Source: a virus. Taken from it: 20,382 bases of DNA. Under the pieces are notes generated by a model, which saw only the letters and a list, made by a program, of their open reading frames with translations, did no database searches and was not told the DNA's origin. This document shows positions 1 through 9,073 of this stretch, piece after piece. The translations under genes and the position numbers were made by a program. Numbering within the stretch: the first letter of the stretch is position 1; every line of letters begins with the position of its first letter. The DNA is taken from positions 1-20,382 of IMG/VR virus record IMGVR_UViG_3300000557_000038. The stretch is one strand, 5' to 3'.

Positions 1-723
1 AGAGGCAGTAAAAACATAATAATTTTCTTCAGGTTCTTCTTCAGGTTCTTCTTCGGGCTCACTAGATTCTATACCTTCCAAATAATATATATATGTCATA
101 TCTGCGGTCAAATCTTTGGGAGTATAATCAAAAGATTGACTTGATACAATATTCATATTAGAGGAATTTATTTTATATAAAGTATTTCCATCACTAGAAT
201 AAACATAATTATTTAGATATACTATTTTTCTATTATTTGGTGAACTTGCAAAATTTTCTATAACATTACTCATTTCTAAGTTTTGTAAATTTATTTTTAT
301 AACGCAATCCCCTCATTCCTCATTTGTTACATAATAACCAGTATAGTTTAGATATCCGTTTACAAAAACAAATCCATTATTAATGTCAAAGGTCGCATCA
401 TAAAAAAACGCATTATAACTGGCATCTCATGAAAGTTCGGGGTCAGGATTTGCTATGGCTTTTACATCTATTATAGGCAATCCTGATGACATACTAATTT
501 TATATATAACACCCCTATAACCAATGGCTATAATATTATTTTGATATTCTGCCGCCTTTACTATACCTTGGGGGTCTATTCAAAAATCTAAAGATAAATT
601 TCTTTCATCAACTATTTGTAACGTTTTAGGCTCTACTTTATAAACAGATGATATTATAAAGTTAGATTCAAAACTTGATGTTTCTTCACTTCCAGATGTA
701 GTTATAAGTTTTTTATATGTCAT
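1..723 (-). CDS. Putative tail adhesin with EEEP linker (partial, 3' end outside window)
   Basis: The first 241 codons of a gene that runs off the left edge. It starts MTYKKLITTSGSEETSS after an AAAGGAAATTAA ribosome-binding site. Residues about 20-220 are beta-rich, with short repeated elements such as YKVEP, VIYKISMSSG, CVIKINLQNLE and LYKINSSNMN, each pairing a reporter strand with a following loop, as in beta-propeller blades. Three UGA codons are read as Trp (DFW, LSW, EEW). Near the edge the protein enters an acidic EEEPEEEPEE linker like that of the gene at 2125-3543, so another domain is expected beyond it. The leader and first codons nearly copy those of the upstream gene, which makes the two paralogous cassettes. 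No family can be named with confidence. A receptor-binding or accessory tail protein role is inferred from position at the end of a baseplate operon. Confidence 0.8.
25..60 (-). repeat. EEEP-coding 12-bp tandem repeat
   Basis: On the minus strand, 12-nt units (GAA GAA GAA CCT/CCC) encode a Glu-rich, Pro-punctuated linker. It resembles the 15-nt EEEEP array at 2749-2844 but lacks one Glu codon per unit. Both sit between a beta-rich N-terminal part and a downstream domain. Copy-number change would alter linker length without shifting frame. Confidence 0.8.
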
Positions 724-740
724 TTAATTTCCTTTATATA
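699..740 (-). repeat. Duplicated leader/start region (copy B)
   Basis: A 42-bp segment holding the ribosome-binding site, start codon and first codons (MTYKK.IT) of the gene at 1-723. It matches 2076-2117 at 40 of 42 positions; the second copy has the same role for the gene at 763-2100. It supports gene duplication, or recombination at a shared 5' end. Confidence 0.85.
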
Positions 741-771
741 TTTCCATTAATATCTAATTTAACTATTTTTC
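736..771 (-). repeat. 36-bp repeat spanning the end of the 763-2100 gene (copy A)
   Basis: Matches 984-1019 at 35 of 36 positions. In the internal copy the sequence encodes KIVKLDTNGN in frame. Here it is read in another frame, so its TAG becomes the stop codon of the 763-2100 gene and the rest forms the intergenic leader. This looks like the scar of a recombination or duplication between propeller repeats. Confidence 0.8.
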
Positions 772-2100
772 AGGGATATTTATTAATCCATATGGTGTAT
801 TTAAAGGAATCATCCCTCAACATCTATATTCTGACCATGTTTCATTATCTTCGTGTGTATCTATCAATACATTTAAATCTAAATCATATATTATTATCTG
901 GTCATTATCTGCCGTCCAAATTTTATTTCCTTTTTTTCTCATATCAGTTATGTAATGTGAGCTGTCCAGATATGCAGTTTTTAATATATTTCCATTAGTA
1001 TCTAATTTAACTATTTTTCTACTATCTCTAAGAATATACATATTATTATTATCATCTACTAAAAATTTGTCATATATATGGTCACGGAAACCTCCAATAT
1101 ATTCACCATCAAATAAATCTACTTTTTCATATATTAAATTACCATTAGTATCAAATTTTCAAAAATTTGTCCTATAAGCCTGTACGCCATATTCTATGAC
1201 TTCATAGTCATCGCCAAAAACACAAATTTCATCATTATTATTTATGCCTACAATCATAAATGACCATCTTTTACTCGTTGACGTTTCAGGATATTCCCAA
1301 CTTTCATACCCTCATTGAAAATTACCATTTTTATCAAATTTATATAAATTTACATCTTGATAATAACCAATACCATATATATTATCATTACTATCAAGAG
1401 CAATAGATCCTAAATTTTGATTTCAATAATAAGCATCACAATCAGGAATTCTACCTATTGTATATGTTTCTCATAAAAAATTTCCATTTGCATCAAATTT
1501 TATTAAACAGATATAACTATCTGTTTCTAAAGTATATCCACAATATTCTATAGTTTTTGTAGAATCATATCTAGGAGTGTTGCCACTTCATTTTGTAATA
1601 ATAAAATTATTTTCACTATCTATCTTAAAATTAAGAATATTGTTCTGATCATAAGCCACATGTTCAGTACTAGTTCATAAATAATTTAAATTTTTATCAA
1701 ATTTACTTATTTGACAGTCATATCATTCATCAAGAAATACTATATTATCATTACTATCTATCCCTGCCATTGGCGCGTTTCCACTAGCCCCTTTATTAGA
1801 CAATATATACATTGGATGACCGTCCATTTGTCAAATCCTATCTTCATAAATATCAGTTCCAAGTGAATTTATAGGAACAAGTCCATGCTCCTTGTCAAGG
1901 GATGATAGTGATTTTATTGAAGCAGGAGCTGTTCCTCCTTGTGATGGATAATCAATTATGCCTATAGCTTCTATATAAATTGGCTCTTCAGGAATACTTA
2001 ACTCTTTACTAGTAAAGGTATATATATATCCATCATTTGCATGAACCACACATCCTAACTGCTCATGCTTGTATTTAGTTATAAATTTTTTATATGTCAT
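763..2100 (-). CDS. Beta-propeller repeat tail adhesin
   Basis: Encodes 445 aa beginning MTYKKFITKYKHEQLG after AAAGGAAAATAA, reading UGA as Trp and stopping at TAG. After about 90 residues of unclear beta structure it carries repeated blades with the consensus K-F-D-x-N-G-N-x-x-W: SKFDKNLNYLW, IKFDANGNFLW, YKFDKNGNFQW, WKFDTNGNLIY and VKLDTNGNILK. Each is followed by an I-x-x-D-S-N-D-N-I-type strand (GIDSNDNIVF, ALDSNDNIYG, LVDDNNNMYI). This is the pattern of SBBP/NHL-like beta-propellers, which are binding scaffolds. No signal peptide or transmembrane segment is seen. Given its position after the fibre and gpI-like genes, a receptor- or glycan-binding virion protein is inferred. The C-terminus lies in a duplicated DNA segment, so it may be a truncated or reshuffled form. 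Confidence 0.85.
984..1019 (-). repeat. 36-bp repeat, in-frame internal copy (copy B)
   Basis: Partner of 736-771, with one mismatch. Here it is translated as part of a propeller blade (KIVKLDTNGN), so this copy is likely the source and the terminal one the derived copy. Confidence 0.8.
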
Positions 2101-2117
2101 TTATTTTCCTTTATATA
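2076..2117 (-). repeat. Duplicated leader/start region (copy A)
   Basis: Partner of 699-740 (40 of 42 identical). It includes the AAAGGAAAAT ribosome-binding site, the ATG and the first codons of the gene at 763-2100. Confidence 0.85.
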
Positions 2118-2124
2118 ATTAAAA

Positions 2125-3543
2125 CTATGGACAAGTGCCTCATTGTGGATGTAAATGGTCATCTCCTTCAAACCCTGACCTTGCAGCAAAAAATGTAGGA
2201 TAATAATCAATCAGTGTAACACACCAACCAGATAAATTTTGACTAAAATTTGTTGCACCATTAAACATATTAGTCATCTCGGTAACATTACTTGTATCCC
2301 AATTTCCTATATCTTGATTGAAAGATTCTGCTTCATAAAACATATAACCCATATTAGTAACATTACTTGTATCCCAACCGCTAATATCCTGATTGAAATT
2401 TGTAGCACCATAAAACATATGACTCATATAAGTAACATTACTTGTATCTCAATTTCCTATATCTTGATTGAAAGATTCATTATATTGAAATGTTCCCAGC
2501 ATTCAAATAACGTTGCTTGTATCTAAATGACTTATATCCTGATTAAAATATTGTCAATTGAATGCATCACTCATATCAGTAACAAGAGAAGTACATATTT
2601 TAGTAAAATCCTCTTCATTAGGGTTCATATTACTAAGCATATCATCATTTATAGCTGTATATGTTACACCATTTACTTCACCTGTATCGCCGGGATTGAC
2701 CTTTTCAGTATCACAATAAATAATGCCGCCTTCTTCTCAGAATAATAGTTCTTCTTCAGGTTCTTCTTCTTCAGGTTCTTCTTCTTCAGGTTCTTCTTCT
2801 TCAGGTTCTTCTTCTTCAGGTTCTTCTTCTTCAGGTTCTTCTTCACCATCATGAAGTGTAATCAATTCTCCTTCAGTCGTTGATATATAAAGGGTTAATG
2901 TTTCGGCTCCGCCGCCAACAACAATTTGTACATCATCTCTTTCTATAGCCTCAACAACATATGTTCCTCCAGATAATTGTATAGTATAATCAGCTGATGG
3001 TAATGTATCTGTTCCTTCTATGTCTTCAAACGTGATATGTCTTGTTTGTCCTGCTGAAATAAATAAATTAGTCATAACTTCTTCTATTAATACTTGTTCT
3101 GTATCTAAATCACTTATAGTTAATAATATATCTAATTCTATATCTTGGTCTGCTATATTAGTTACAGCTCCGTATACTGTAATTAATTGACCATATTCGG
3201 TCACACTTCCCATTTCTGGACTAAATATTTGTATTCTATATCCTGTTTCTACACCGTCTGTTATGACTCTTATAGATTCAGCCCAAGCACTAGAACCATA
3301 ATTTTCACTATTATGTCTTACCCTAAATACGTATTCAATATTATAATTTAAAGCCTCTTCTCAAGGTATTTGAATTTGTTCTAAATTTTCTGTATCATTT
3401 ATTGAACTTCATACCAATGTTTTATTTAAGTCATTCAATCTAATTTCTCAATCACTACTTACATGATTATCAGTACCCTCATTTAAATCCATAGGATTTG
3501 TTTTTAGTAAAGGGTATATATTTAGTATTGCAGCTTTAGCCAT
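2125..3543 (-). CDS. Tail adhesin: FnIII-like domain, EEEEP linker, DUF285/BspA repeats
   Basis: Encodes 472 aa, starting MAKAAILNIYPLLKTNP after AAGGAG and ending TAG. Residues about 10-110 look like a fibronectin-III domain (WEIRLND, PWEEALNYNIEYVFRVRH, SSAWAESIRV). Residues about 111-225 form a second beta-sandwich (VTNIADQDIELDILL, FISAGQTRHITF). Residues 233-265 are an acidic EEEEP linker. The rest has five 25-residue DUF285 (BspA-type) repeats of the form FNQDIxxWDTSNVTxMxxMF, closing with SGWCV and WGTCP, an ending typical of secreted DUF285 proteins. Tryptophan is encoded by eight TGA and four TGG codons. DUF285 proteins are known as surface adhesins in mycoplasmas and other bacteria. 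Here the gene follows a gpI-like gene, where P2-type phages keep the tail fibre gene, so host recognition is the likely job (inference). Confidence 0.9.
2197..2560 (-). repeat. 75-nt tandem repeat array (DUF285 units)
   Basis: Five units of 75 nt. The diagnostic Trp codons fall exactly 75 nt apart: TGA at 2449-2451, TGG at 2374-2376, TGG at 2299-2301 and TGG at 2224-2226. The outermost unit has TTA (Leu) at 2524-2526. The equivalence of TGA and TGG within near-identical units shows directly that UGA is read as Trp. Confidence 0.9.
2749..2844 (-). repeat. EEEEP-coding 15-bp tandem repeat
   Basis: Five perfect head-to-tail copies of a 15-nt unit (2761-2835; four GAA codons plus CCT) with partial units on each side, giving six prolines in an otherwise all-Glu tract. 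It joins the beta-sandwich part of the adhesin to its DUF285 repeats. Perfect copies suggest recent expansion and easy copy-number change, always in frame. Confidence 0.95.
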
Positions 3544-3554
3544 TTTTTTCTCCT

Positions 3555-4502
3555 TTAGTCTTCAACATGTGAAATAAAGATAATATCTGTTTCGGGTTTT
3601 GATTTTCTTGGATATGAATTAAAATGATTAAATTTTAATTCCTTTTCATATGTTTTTTCTCATCTTTCATATACATTTAATCTATTATTAGAATTTTTTG
3701 TTATTATATTTCATATGTTATATAAACCAGAATAAGTTCCTTTCTGTTTCAATAACCATATTAATCTAGTAATAAATCATCTTTTGGCATCGTCGTCAAT
3801 AAATTCTATCTTTTTGAAATCCACTCCAAAATATGAAATTAAATATTCCAAACATTCATCTAGACAATTAACAGGATCTATTAAATTTCATATATTTTTT
3901 TGAGCATGATATACCTCATTATATATCATATCAAAATTTATATATACAAAATCTTTTAATTTTTTTGTTTGTTGGTGTGGAGGTATACAATCTACTACAT
4001 AATTTCATATGTTATAATGGTTTATATATCACTCATCCCCATCTTTATGGTATATTTGACCTATATATAATAAATCTTTATTATAATTAATTAATTTGTT
4101 AAAATCAAAAGATTGATTATATTTATCTGATATATGGTTATATCCAACCTCTTGCATCCATAAATGAAAATGACTATCATTTTTAAAGTATATTTTTGTT
4201 CCGTTATGTAATCAATCACTATCTGGTATGGTAATTAAAAATCTATTATCATCTTTTAGTAATTTTTTTTTGAAGGTGAAAGAAACAGGTATTAAATTTT
4301 TGTTTTCGTCTTCTATATAAAAATTTAGTAAATCTGTAAGTTGAACAAATATAGCATTAACTCTGCTGCCTACTATATATGAATTTTCAAAATTAATATT
4401 TGATTTATGTATATATTTATCTTTATATTGTTCCGTAGGGTTTATAAAAACAAAATGTATATAATTTTTAAATATAAAATGAGGTATTTCACTAAATTGC
4501 AT
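3555..4502 (-). CDS. P2 gpI-like baseplate/tail protein
   Basis: Encodes 315 aa, starting MQFSEIPHFIFKNYIHF after AGAGGAATAATT, two bases after the preceding stop. The C-terminal third has the signature of the phage tail protein I family: NCLDECLEYLISYFGVDF, then AKRWFITRLIWLLKQKGTY followed by SGLYNIWNIITK. In P2-type phages gpI sits at the baseplate rim and connects to the tail fibre. The N-terminal about 130 residues resemble no gpI I know and may be a separate beta-rich attachment domain. Many Trp are UGA. Its place just before the adhesin at 2125-3543 fits the P2 order J-I-H. The family call rests on the C-terminal motif only. Confidence 0.75.
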
Positions 4503-4504
4503 AA

Positions 4505-5116
4505 TTATTCCTCTATAATAGTAACAAAATCCTCAATTAATTTTGGAAATTGGTCTCTATTTAATAATATTCCTCTTAATCTGTTTTCCATTTCCGAAGA
4601 AAAGGATTCTTCTATGTACATGGGGTATTTATTTTCAATATTAGGTTCAAATATATATTCCGGTTCTGTATTAGTAGGAGTGCATAAAAATTGATTTCTC
4701 ATTACAAAATTTTTTATACCCTTTGTGTTATTAAATTCATTATCTGATACATGAATTATATAATTATGTATATTTCTAAAATCAATTATATCATTAAATT
4801 CTCTGTTTTCAGGACTAAAGTATTTTTTTAATTTCCCCATAATATGATTATTAACTAATTGTTTAGAAAATCCAGTTTTATATCTAACTCCAAATTCAAA
4901 TCCAAAATGAACAAACTTTGGGGCTATAAAGACTTCTTTGGTATTTATATATTTTCTGGGCTCTAAATACAATAAAATATGATTTTTAAAATCTTCATCA
5001 TACTTCATTGGTATATCTAGCTCAATTCCGTTTCAATTATACGGAATCCCATATACTAAATGGTCATCAAGTATGGGATGTACCGTTATATAAACATTAT
5101 TTGTTATTTGTCCCAT
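4505..5116 (-). CDS. Putative detached C-terminal part of a gp6/J-type baseplate wedge protein
   Basis: Encodes 203 aa, starting MGQITNNVYITVHPILDDHL after AGAGGATATT. The central part, about residues 60-115 (FIAPKFVHFGFEFGVRYKTG, then KLKKYFSPENREFNDIIDF), resembles the C-terminal region of T4 gp6/P2 J proteins: a beta-strand pair, then a helix that leads to L-x-x-Y-F-x-P and a following I-D-F-x-x-I strand. The large gp6-like protein at 9074-13639 has the N-terminal and middle gp6 motifs but not this region. A split wedge protein whose halves are made from two genes is therefore inferred. Alternatively it is an independent small baseplate protein with a similar fold. It is followed after two bases by the gpI-like gene. 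Confidence 0.6.
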
Positions 5117-5127
5117 AATATCCTCTA

Positions 5128-6444
5128 TTATCCTATTATTTTTACAACCGTATTTATAGCTATAAATGTTGTTAGTTTTATTGTATCTTTATCTAAAGAC
5201 TCTATTTCTATATCATTTGTTACTTTTCTAACGTCCAAATCCCAGCATATTACTGAAGGGAAATCATTATTAATATCATGATGTACATTATATGAATACT
5301 CATTTCCTGATAATCATTCGGTAGCAGATATTATTTGTGTATATGAAGACGGTATATTACCACTCAATTCATGGGTATGAGAATCTTCATATACAGTATT
5401 ATGTGAATCTCTACTAATAGATGTGGGAGTTCCAAGTATAATAGCCCTTGATTCTGTGATATCACCACCACCAAGCATACCATCTCCTGCTGATAATTCT
5501 ACAGTACTATGATCAATGTGTTCATTTTGATCATAATTTATTTCACTATGATTTATATCACTAGCACTTAATGATATAGTCATGCTTTCTGTGATATTGC
5601 CACCGCCTGATAATAAACCATCTGTATATACAACCACTTCACTATGGTCAATAATTCTATCATGAGATGTATAGTCTAATATATCTCCTAAATTTTTTGA
5701 TTCTCACTTTTCTGATGCTGAAAAAACTAATATATTATGTTCAAGAGGCTCTACTGCATCTACATCATTAACATCATTTATATTCGCATCTAATGATATA
5801 GTTATATAAGTAGCATTTCTTTCTGTATTAATACCTGTATCACCAGTTATAACAACATCCAATTCTGCTGTAACATCATCGCCGGTATCTTCAAAACTAT
5901 CTTTAATTTTTCAATATAAATAATTATCCTTTTCTTCTAATTCACTATGAATCTTTTCAGCACTTCATAGGTCTATATTTTGTGTACCCGAATCGTTTAT
6001 TTCTCTATGGATAGTAATATCACTTACGTGGTCATAAGCAAAAGAAGACCATTCTGTATCAAAATCTATAGCTGTACTTTTTATGAGTACATCATTACTA
6101 CCTCCGCCTTCTGGAACAAATTGTCCTATTTCAAATGGTGGAAAAATATTTATTTCATCTATTTCACCATAAGACAACTCTCCTTTTTCCCATTTAATTT
6201 TAAATTTTTGAGTAAAGGGATATCCGTTTACTTGATCCCTATAATCAGCAACAAAAAATTGAAAAAAACCAGAAGCGTTTGTTATTAATTGAGGCGATTC
6301 ACTAATAACATCAGATCCATGTTCACTAGTATATACTACTACATCATTTTCTGTACCAGCTTCATATATAAAAATCAATGCGTCCTCGATAGGTTCTCCT
6401 GACGCATCAACCAAAAATTGTCAATAATGATATCTATTAGACAT
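5128..6444 (-). CDS. Tail fibre protein
   Basis: Encodes 438 aa, starting MSNRYHYWQFLVDASGEPI after AAGGAG and ending in tandem stops TAA TAG. Residues about 8-100 look like a carboxypeptidase-regulatory or Ig-like N-terminal module (VDASGEPIEDALIFIYEAGT, then NASGFFQFFVADYRDQ) that often anchors fibres. Residues about 270-330 hold two copies of the fibre-shaft motif: GLLSGGGNITESMTISLSAS and GMLGGGDITESRAIILGTP. This G-G-G-[DN]-I-T-x-S form is common in phage tail fibres and is linked to trimeric beta shafts. The C-terminal about 90 residues (from QIISATEWLSGNEYSYNVHH) resemble the short beta-sandwich found at the tips of some fibres. Receptor contact is inferred from family and context. Confidence 0.8.
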
Positions 6445-6469
6445 TATGTTACTTCTCCTTTAGTATTAT

Positions 6470-9055
6470 TTATATAAAAGTCTTTGATATTTTTAAAAAT
6501 AAATTCATTTCAAATTGTTTAGGCTTATAGATACCATAAGTATCAAATTCTACCAAAATGTTACCATCATTATTTATTATATAGAAATCTTTTATATTTA
6601 CATCATCTATAATATTTTCTTCTATTTTATAAGTTATATATATATAATCATCATCATCGTCTATATTTATAGTTGGAAATTCATTATCGCCTATTACTAG
6701 TAACGAATTAGCCATTTCATCATATAAATTATCCAGATAACCGGGCTCATAATATATTTTAGTTCTTCCTAGACTATGTTTAAAAAATTGCGGTTCATAT
6801 GTACTAATTCATCTATTGCTTGTATCTATTCTCGGAGAAAACAGAATTTTATAAATAGGTATTTTATTAACCGGAGAAAACATTTGTCATAATTCATATA
6901 ATGAATCTATTATATCCTTAGAAACAATTGCGTTTTTTTCTAATGGTTCTGTTGATAAGTCCATTTCAATTACATAAAACAAACTCATTCTCCACTCTTC
7001 TTCATCTAATCATAAATTATTATAAAATTTTGTATATCATTTTTCTCCTGCTCCAGATTCTAAATCCTCATATTCATATAATTTTGTATACATGATATCC
7101 ATATAATCAAATGTTGTTATTATAAGGTCTTGTATCACTTCATATGGGACGCCAACATCGACATATACATTAAGGTCTTGTATTACTTCATATGGAAGTG
7201 ATGTATCTATTATTCCATATTCTGAAAGTATAGAAATATCATGAATATCTCTATCTTTATTTTCATATCAAACTATTTCACCTTCATTTTGCCCATCTAA
7301 TATGTATTCTGCTATTACTTGTGAATCCACGGAAACTAAATTATTGAAATCACCTTTTATCAATAATGAAACATTTGAATTCATGGTATTATATATTTCA
7401 TCTATTATCGGCGTATTACCATCAAATATAACTTTATAAATTTTATTTGTCGTTTCAGAACCTATATAAAGAATATTTCCTATATTAACAAAACTTGATG
7501 GGATAATATCATCTTCCCCATCCTTAAAATCATAAGACTCATTAACGCTCATATTTCAAGTAGAATGTCTTAATATTTTACCGGGAGATATAGAATAAAA
7601 AGTAAAATCAGAATGTCTTAAATAGATAAATCCTTGAGTAATAGCAGCATCTGTATATGTTCCAGAAAGAGACAAATCACTAGTATGATTTCTAGATACA
7701 TATCCTTCACCTATAACATAAAAATCGCCATATTGGTCAGTAAGAACATCATAAATTTCTCCATTAAGTGTTGCTGAATTTTGAGAATTATCTATAGTTA
7801 CAATTTCTAAGGTATCTGGATCTACTATAGAAAGAACTCTATATTCATCATCGCCAACTGTATGTGTTGCCTGTGCTATTAGATGGTTTGTATAGTTACT
7901 ATTCTCATCTGATTCCCATTTCATATAAACAATCTTATAATCATTGTTTGTATAACTATGGACTATGGAAAAATCTTCTGGATCAATTTTAAAACTAGTA
8001 TGTCCGTCATTAGTTTCGGCAGAAAAATATATATATCTATTTCCGCCAATTACTAAATTGTTGCCTCTTAAATGGTCCCCTGTTACAACGCCATCTATAG
8101 TCAATTGTTTTTTTACAGGACTTTCTTCCTCAACTCATTTTTTTTCAAGTATTGGCTGTGTTGAATCTTTATACAATTTATATATAAATTCTGTAATTTC
8201 ATAATTAGCCGGCTCTATTCATGTAACTTGGTTATCGTGTCCATAATATGAATGTATAATTTCAGGTCCATTAACATCAATGATATCTACTTGGTCGTTA
8301 TAATCACCGCCTCATAAATATCCATTTTTATCTATTAACAATGATCTGTATGATCAATTGTTTGACCAAACTTCAGAAAAATCTGATATATTAAGTTTTT
8401 TTGTCCAACTATATCCAGATATATATAAATAGTTATTAGAATCTATGGACATGCCGGGAGCACAATCTCCGACATCTAAGCTTAATTCGGACTCCATTGT
8501 AGATGAATTTACTTTATATATATATTCTGAACCGCCGTAATCTGGGCCTGTATATAAATAGCCATCATGATATAATAACATTCTTACATGACTATTTCCA
8601 ACATCAAAATAATCTACTAACGACATATCAGAAGGGTCGATTTTGGATAAAATGCCGTCAAACCCGCCCGAATATATATATGTCCCATCATTAGTTATGG
8701 CTCTTACGTTATTTGTATGTCCTGTATATTCATCTACATATGATAAATCACTGATATTTAATTTTTTTACATCATTATCTGTTCCTATAAAAACATAATC
8801 ACCTAATATTGTTACACACCTTACAGAATTAAATGTATAATTGGCAACCTCATTAAATGTTATTATATCAATTTTTCTAATTGAGGAATCATATGACCCT
8901 GTATATACATAACCATCTTTATATGCTGCTGCTATAACATTATCTGTATGTCCTGTAAATTTTTGAAATTCTTCATAAGTATTTACGTCTATTAGATGAA
9001 CGCTATTATCTAAACTAGTCGTAATCATCATATATTTTTCTGATTTATTAATCAT
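6470..9055 (-). CDS. WD40-like/beta-propeller baseplate-associated protein
   Basis: Encodes 861 aa, starting MINKSEKYMMITTSLDNSVH after AAGGATGTATTAA and ending TAA. Residues 1 to about 270 form WD40-like blades: FTGHTDNVIAAAYKDGYVYT with SYDSSIRKIDI, YTGHTNNVRAITNDGTYIYS with GFDGILSKIDP, and later YYGHDNQVTWI. The GH dipeptides and the S/G-x-D-x-x-[IL]-x-x-[IW] strands are classical, though several Trp ends are Ile. Residues about 318-595 look like a second propeller (DGHTSFKIDPEDFSIVHS, NILYIGSETTNKIYKVIF). Residues 596-861 differ: a Trp/Tyr-rich helical part (LWLDEEEWRMSLFYVIEMDL) and FSPVNKIPIYKILFSP, of the kind that tethers phage adhesins to baseplates. WD40 propellers bind proteins or glycans. 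A receptor-binding or structural wedge role is inferred from the neighbours. Confidence 0.85.
7123..7195 (-). repeat. 25-bp direct repeat coding for PYEVIQDL
   Basis: Copies at 7123-7147 and 7171-7195, offset 48 nt (16 codons), with one mismatch. Both encode PYEVIQDL in frame. The intervening codons differ, so this is an old or partial 16-codon tandem duplication at the junction between the second propeller and the C-terminal part. Confidence 0.8.
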
Positions 9056-9073
9056 TTAATACATCCTTATAAA

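Noticed and set aside
2101-2124. Terminator between the adhesin genes
   Set aside because: The gap has T/A runs but no GC stem-loop, and it carries the ribosome-binding site of the next gene.
2749-2844. CRISPR-like or regulatory direct repeat array
   Set aside because: The 15-bp units are contiguous with no spacers and are translated in frame as EEEEP.
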